From Arsenicitalea aurantiaca (lineage in GTDB: Bacteria > Pseudomonadota > Alphaproteobacteria > Rhizobiales > Devosiaceae): DNA of 64,000 nt. How positions within the stretch are numbered: position 1 is the first letter of the stretch; every line of letters begins with the position of its first letter. The stretch spans positions 619,255 to 683,254 of the forward strand of contig NZ_RZNJ01000002.1 of NCBI RefSeq assembly GCF_003994485.1, written 5' to 3'. Of this stretch, positions 62,756 through 64,000 are shown one piece after another. The notes beneath the pieces are model-generated. The model ran no database searches and was not told where the DNA came from. It was given only the letters and a program-made list of their open reading frames with translations. Both the position numbers and the translations under genes were made by a program.

Positions 62756-64000
62756 TCAGGCGTACTTGGCCTGAACTTCATCGGCTACCGCCTGCGGTAC
62801 CTGCTCGTAGTGATCGAACTGCATCGTGTACTGCGCACGACCCTGGCTCATCGAGCGCAGCGAATTCACGTAACCGAACATGTTGGCGAGCGGCACATAG
62901 GCATTGACGACCTGTACGACGCCGCGGTTTTCCGTGCCGTGGATCTGGCCGCGCCGCGAGTTGAGGTCGCCGATGACGTCGCCCATGTAGTCTTCCGGCG
63001 TCGTGACTTCAACCTTCATGATCGGCTCGAGCAGCTTCGGGGAGGCCTTGCGCAGGCCTTCGTTGAAGCCGGCACGACCAGCGATTTCGAAGGCCAGCAC
63101 CGAGGAGTCCACGTCGTGATAGGCGCCGTCGGTCAGAGTGACCTTGACGTCCACGACCGGGAAGCCGATCAGCACACCCGAATTCATCACCGACTTCACG
63201 CCCTTTTCGACGCCCGGGATGTATTCCTTGGGCACCGCGCCGCCAACGATCTTGTTGACGAACTCGAAGCCTGCACCGGTCTCGTTCGGCTCGATGGTGA
63301 GCTTGACGCGGGCGAACTGGCCCGAACCGCCGGACTGCTTCTTGTGGGTGTAGTCGATGTCGGTCGTCTTGGTGATGGTCTCGCGATACGCCACCTGCGG
63401 CGCACCGATATTGGCCTCAACCTTGAACTCGCGCTTCATGCGGTCGACGAGAATGTCGAGATGCAGTTCGCCCATGCCCGAGATGATCGTCTGGCCGCTC
63501 TCTTCGTCGGTCTTGACGCGGAAGCTCGGATCCTCGGCGGCGAGGCGCGCAAGGGCGAGACCCATCTTCTCCTGGTCGGCCTTGGACTTCGGCTCGACGG
63601 CGATGTCGATAACCGGATCCGGGAAGATCATGCGCTCGAGGATCACCTTGGCGTTCGGCACGCAGAGCGTGTCGCCCGTGGTGGTGTCCTTGAGCCCGAC
63701 GATCGCAACGATGTCGCCGGCGAAGGCTTCCGAGATCTGCTCGCGGCTGTTGGCGTGCATCTGGAACATGCGGCCGACGCGCTCGCGCTTCTCCTTGACC
63801 GTGTTCTCCAGCATCATGCCCTGCTCGAGCTTGCCCGAATAGATGCGGCAGAAGGTCAGCGAGCCCATGTGCGGGTCGTTGGCGATCTTGAAAGCCAGCA
63901 TCGAGAGCGGCTCGCTGTCATCGGCATGACGCTCGATCGGCTCTTCGGTCGCCGCGTCGATGCCGCGGATGGCCGGAATGTCGATCGGGGACGGCAGGAA
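62756..64000 (-). CDS. fusA: Elongation factor G, C-terminal part (partial)
   Basis: The window ends within this gene, so only the last 414 residues are seen. These cover domains II-V: a segment [15 protein letters not shown], domain [18 protein letters not shown], domain [22 protein letters not shown], domain IV ([16 protein letters not shown]) and domain V ending [10 protein letters not shown]. The G domain lies beyond position 64000. EF-G drives translocation and ribosome recycling. The 62-base gap to tuf is typical of the str operon. Confidence 0.98.
   Translation of the reverse strand, partial: FLPSPIDIPAIRGIDAATEEPIERHADDSEPLSMLAFKIANDPHMGSLTFCRIYSGKLEQGMMLENTVKEKRERVGRMFQMHANSREQISEAFAGDIVAIVGLKDTTTGDTLCVPNAKVILERMIFPDPVIDIAVEPKSKADQEKMGLALARLAAEDPSFRVKTDEESGQTIISGMGELHLDILVDRMKREFKVEANIGAPQVAYRETITKTTDIDYTHKKQSGGSGQFARVKLTIEPNETGAGFEFVNKIVGGAVPKEYIPGVEKGVKSVMNSGVLIGFPVVDVKVTLTDGAYHDVDSSVLAFEIAGRAGFNEGLRKASPKLLEPIMKVEVTTPEDYMGDVIGDLNSRRGQIHGTENRGVVQVVNAYVPLANMFGYVNSLRSMSQGRAQYTMQFDHYEQVPQAVADEVQAKYA

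Overview
The window is a 64 kb stretch of core chromosome from a GC-rich alphaproteobacterium, most likely of the order Hyphomicrobiales (Rhizobiales). This rests on gene content rather than a marker match: divK-pleD, mipZ, an ATP12-family chaperone, DUF1489 and DUF3572 proteins, a Cys-free L33, a short adenylate kinase, and the alphaproteobacterial S10/spc/alpha gene order. A Devosia-like genus is possible but cannot be shown from the sequence. No insertion sequence, prophage, CRISPR array or integrase was seen.

1-6.2 kb: the end of dprA, then topA-rnr-DUF983 and rpmG on the + strand, with a terminator and two adjacent inverted repeats. 6.2-8.0 kb: the divK-pleD c-di-GMP/polarity pair on the - strand. 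8.1-12.1 kb: a tightly overlapping + strand run of DUF3572, a zinc-ribbon DNA polymerase IV, a RidA-like protein, a glycerophosphodiesterase and a FemAB/GNAT-like protein. 12.1-15.2 kb: a hydroxylase-SDR fusion, a sterol-glucosyltransferase-like enzyme and a HIT protein. 15.2-16.5 kb: an exported asparaginase-family protein behind a sigma-54-type promoter. It has two apparent substitutions in the catalytic triad.

16.6-29.6 kb: clpA/clpS, a SPOR-domain D,D-carboxypeptidase, a membrane GGDEF protein, an SDR, mipZ, a GST, a 34-residue membrane peptide, mgtE, an mmcQ-like gene and a lipoprotein. 29.7-33.5 kb: a heterodimeric ABC exporter with one canonical and one degenerate ATP site. 33.6-47.4 kb: a uronate-dehydrogenase-like enzyme, tRNA-Leu(GAG), a lone FliN/SpoA domain, lipB, rimO, folP-folB-folK, an ATP12-HAD-pseudouridine synthase-rarA-DegP set on the - strand, and ornithine decarboxylase with a structured leader.

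47.5-64 kb: the - strand translation supercluster fusA-tuf-rpsJ...secY-adk-rpsM-rpsK-rpoA-rplQ. It is closed by a strong terminator after rplQ and punctuated by intergenic hairpins and a probable internal promoter before rpsM.

The strongest unusual signals are the altered asparaginase with its sigma-54 promoter, the hydroxylase-SDR/glycosyltransferase pair, the small membrane peptide and the paired inverted repeats. Most of the rest is ordinary housekeeping sequence.
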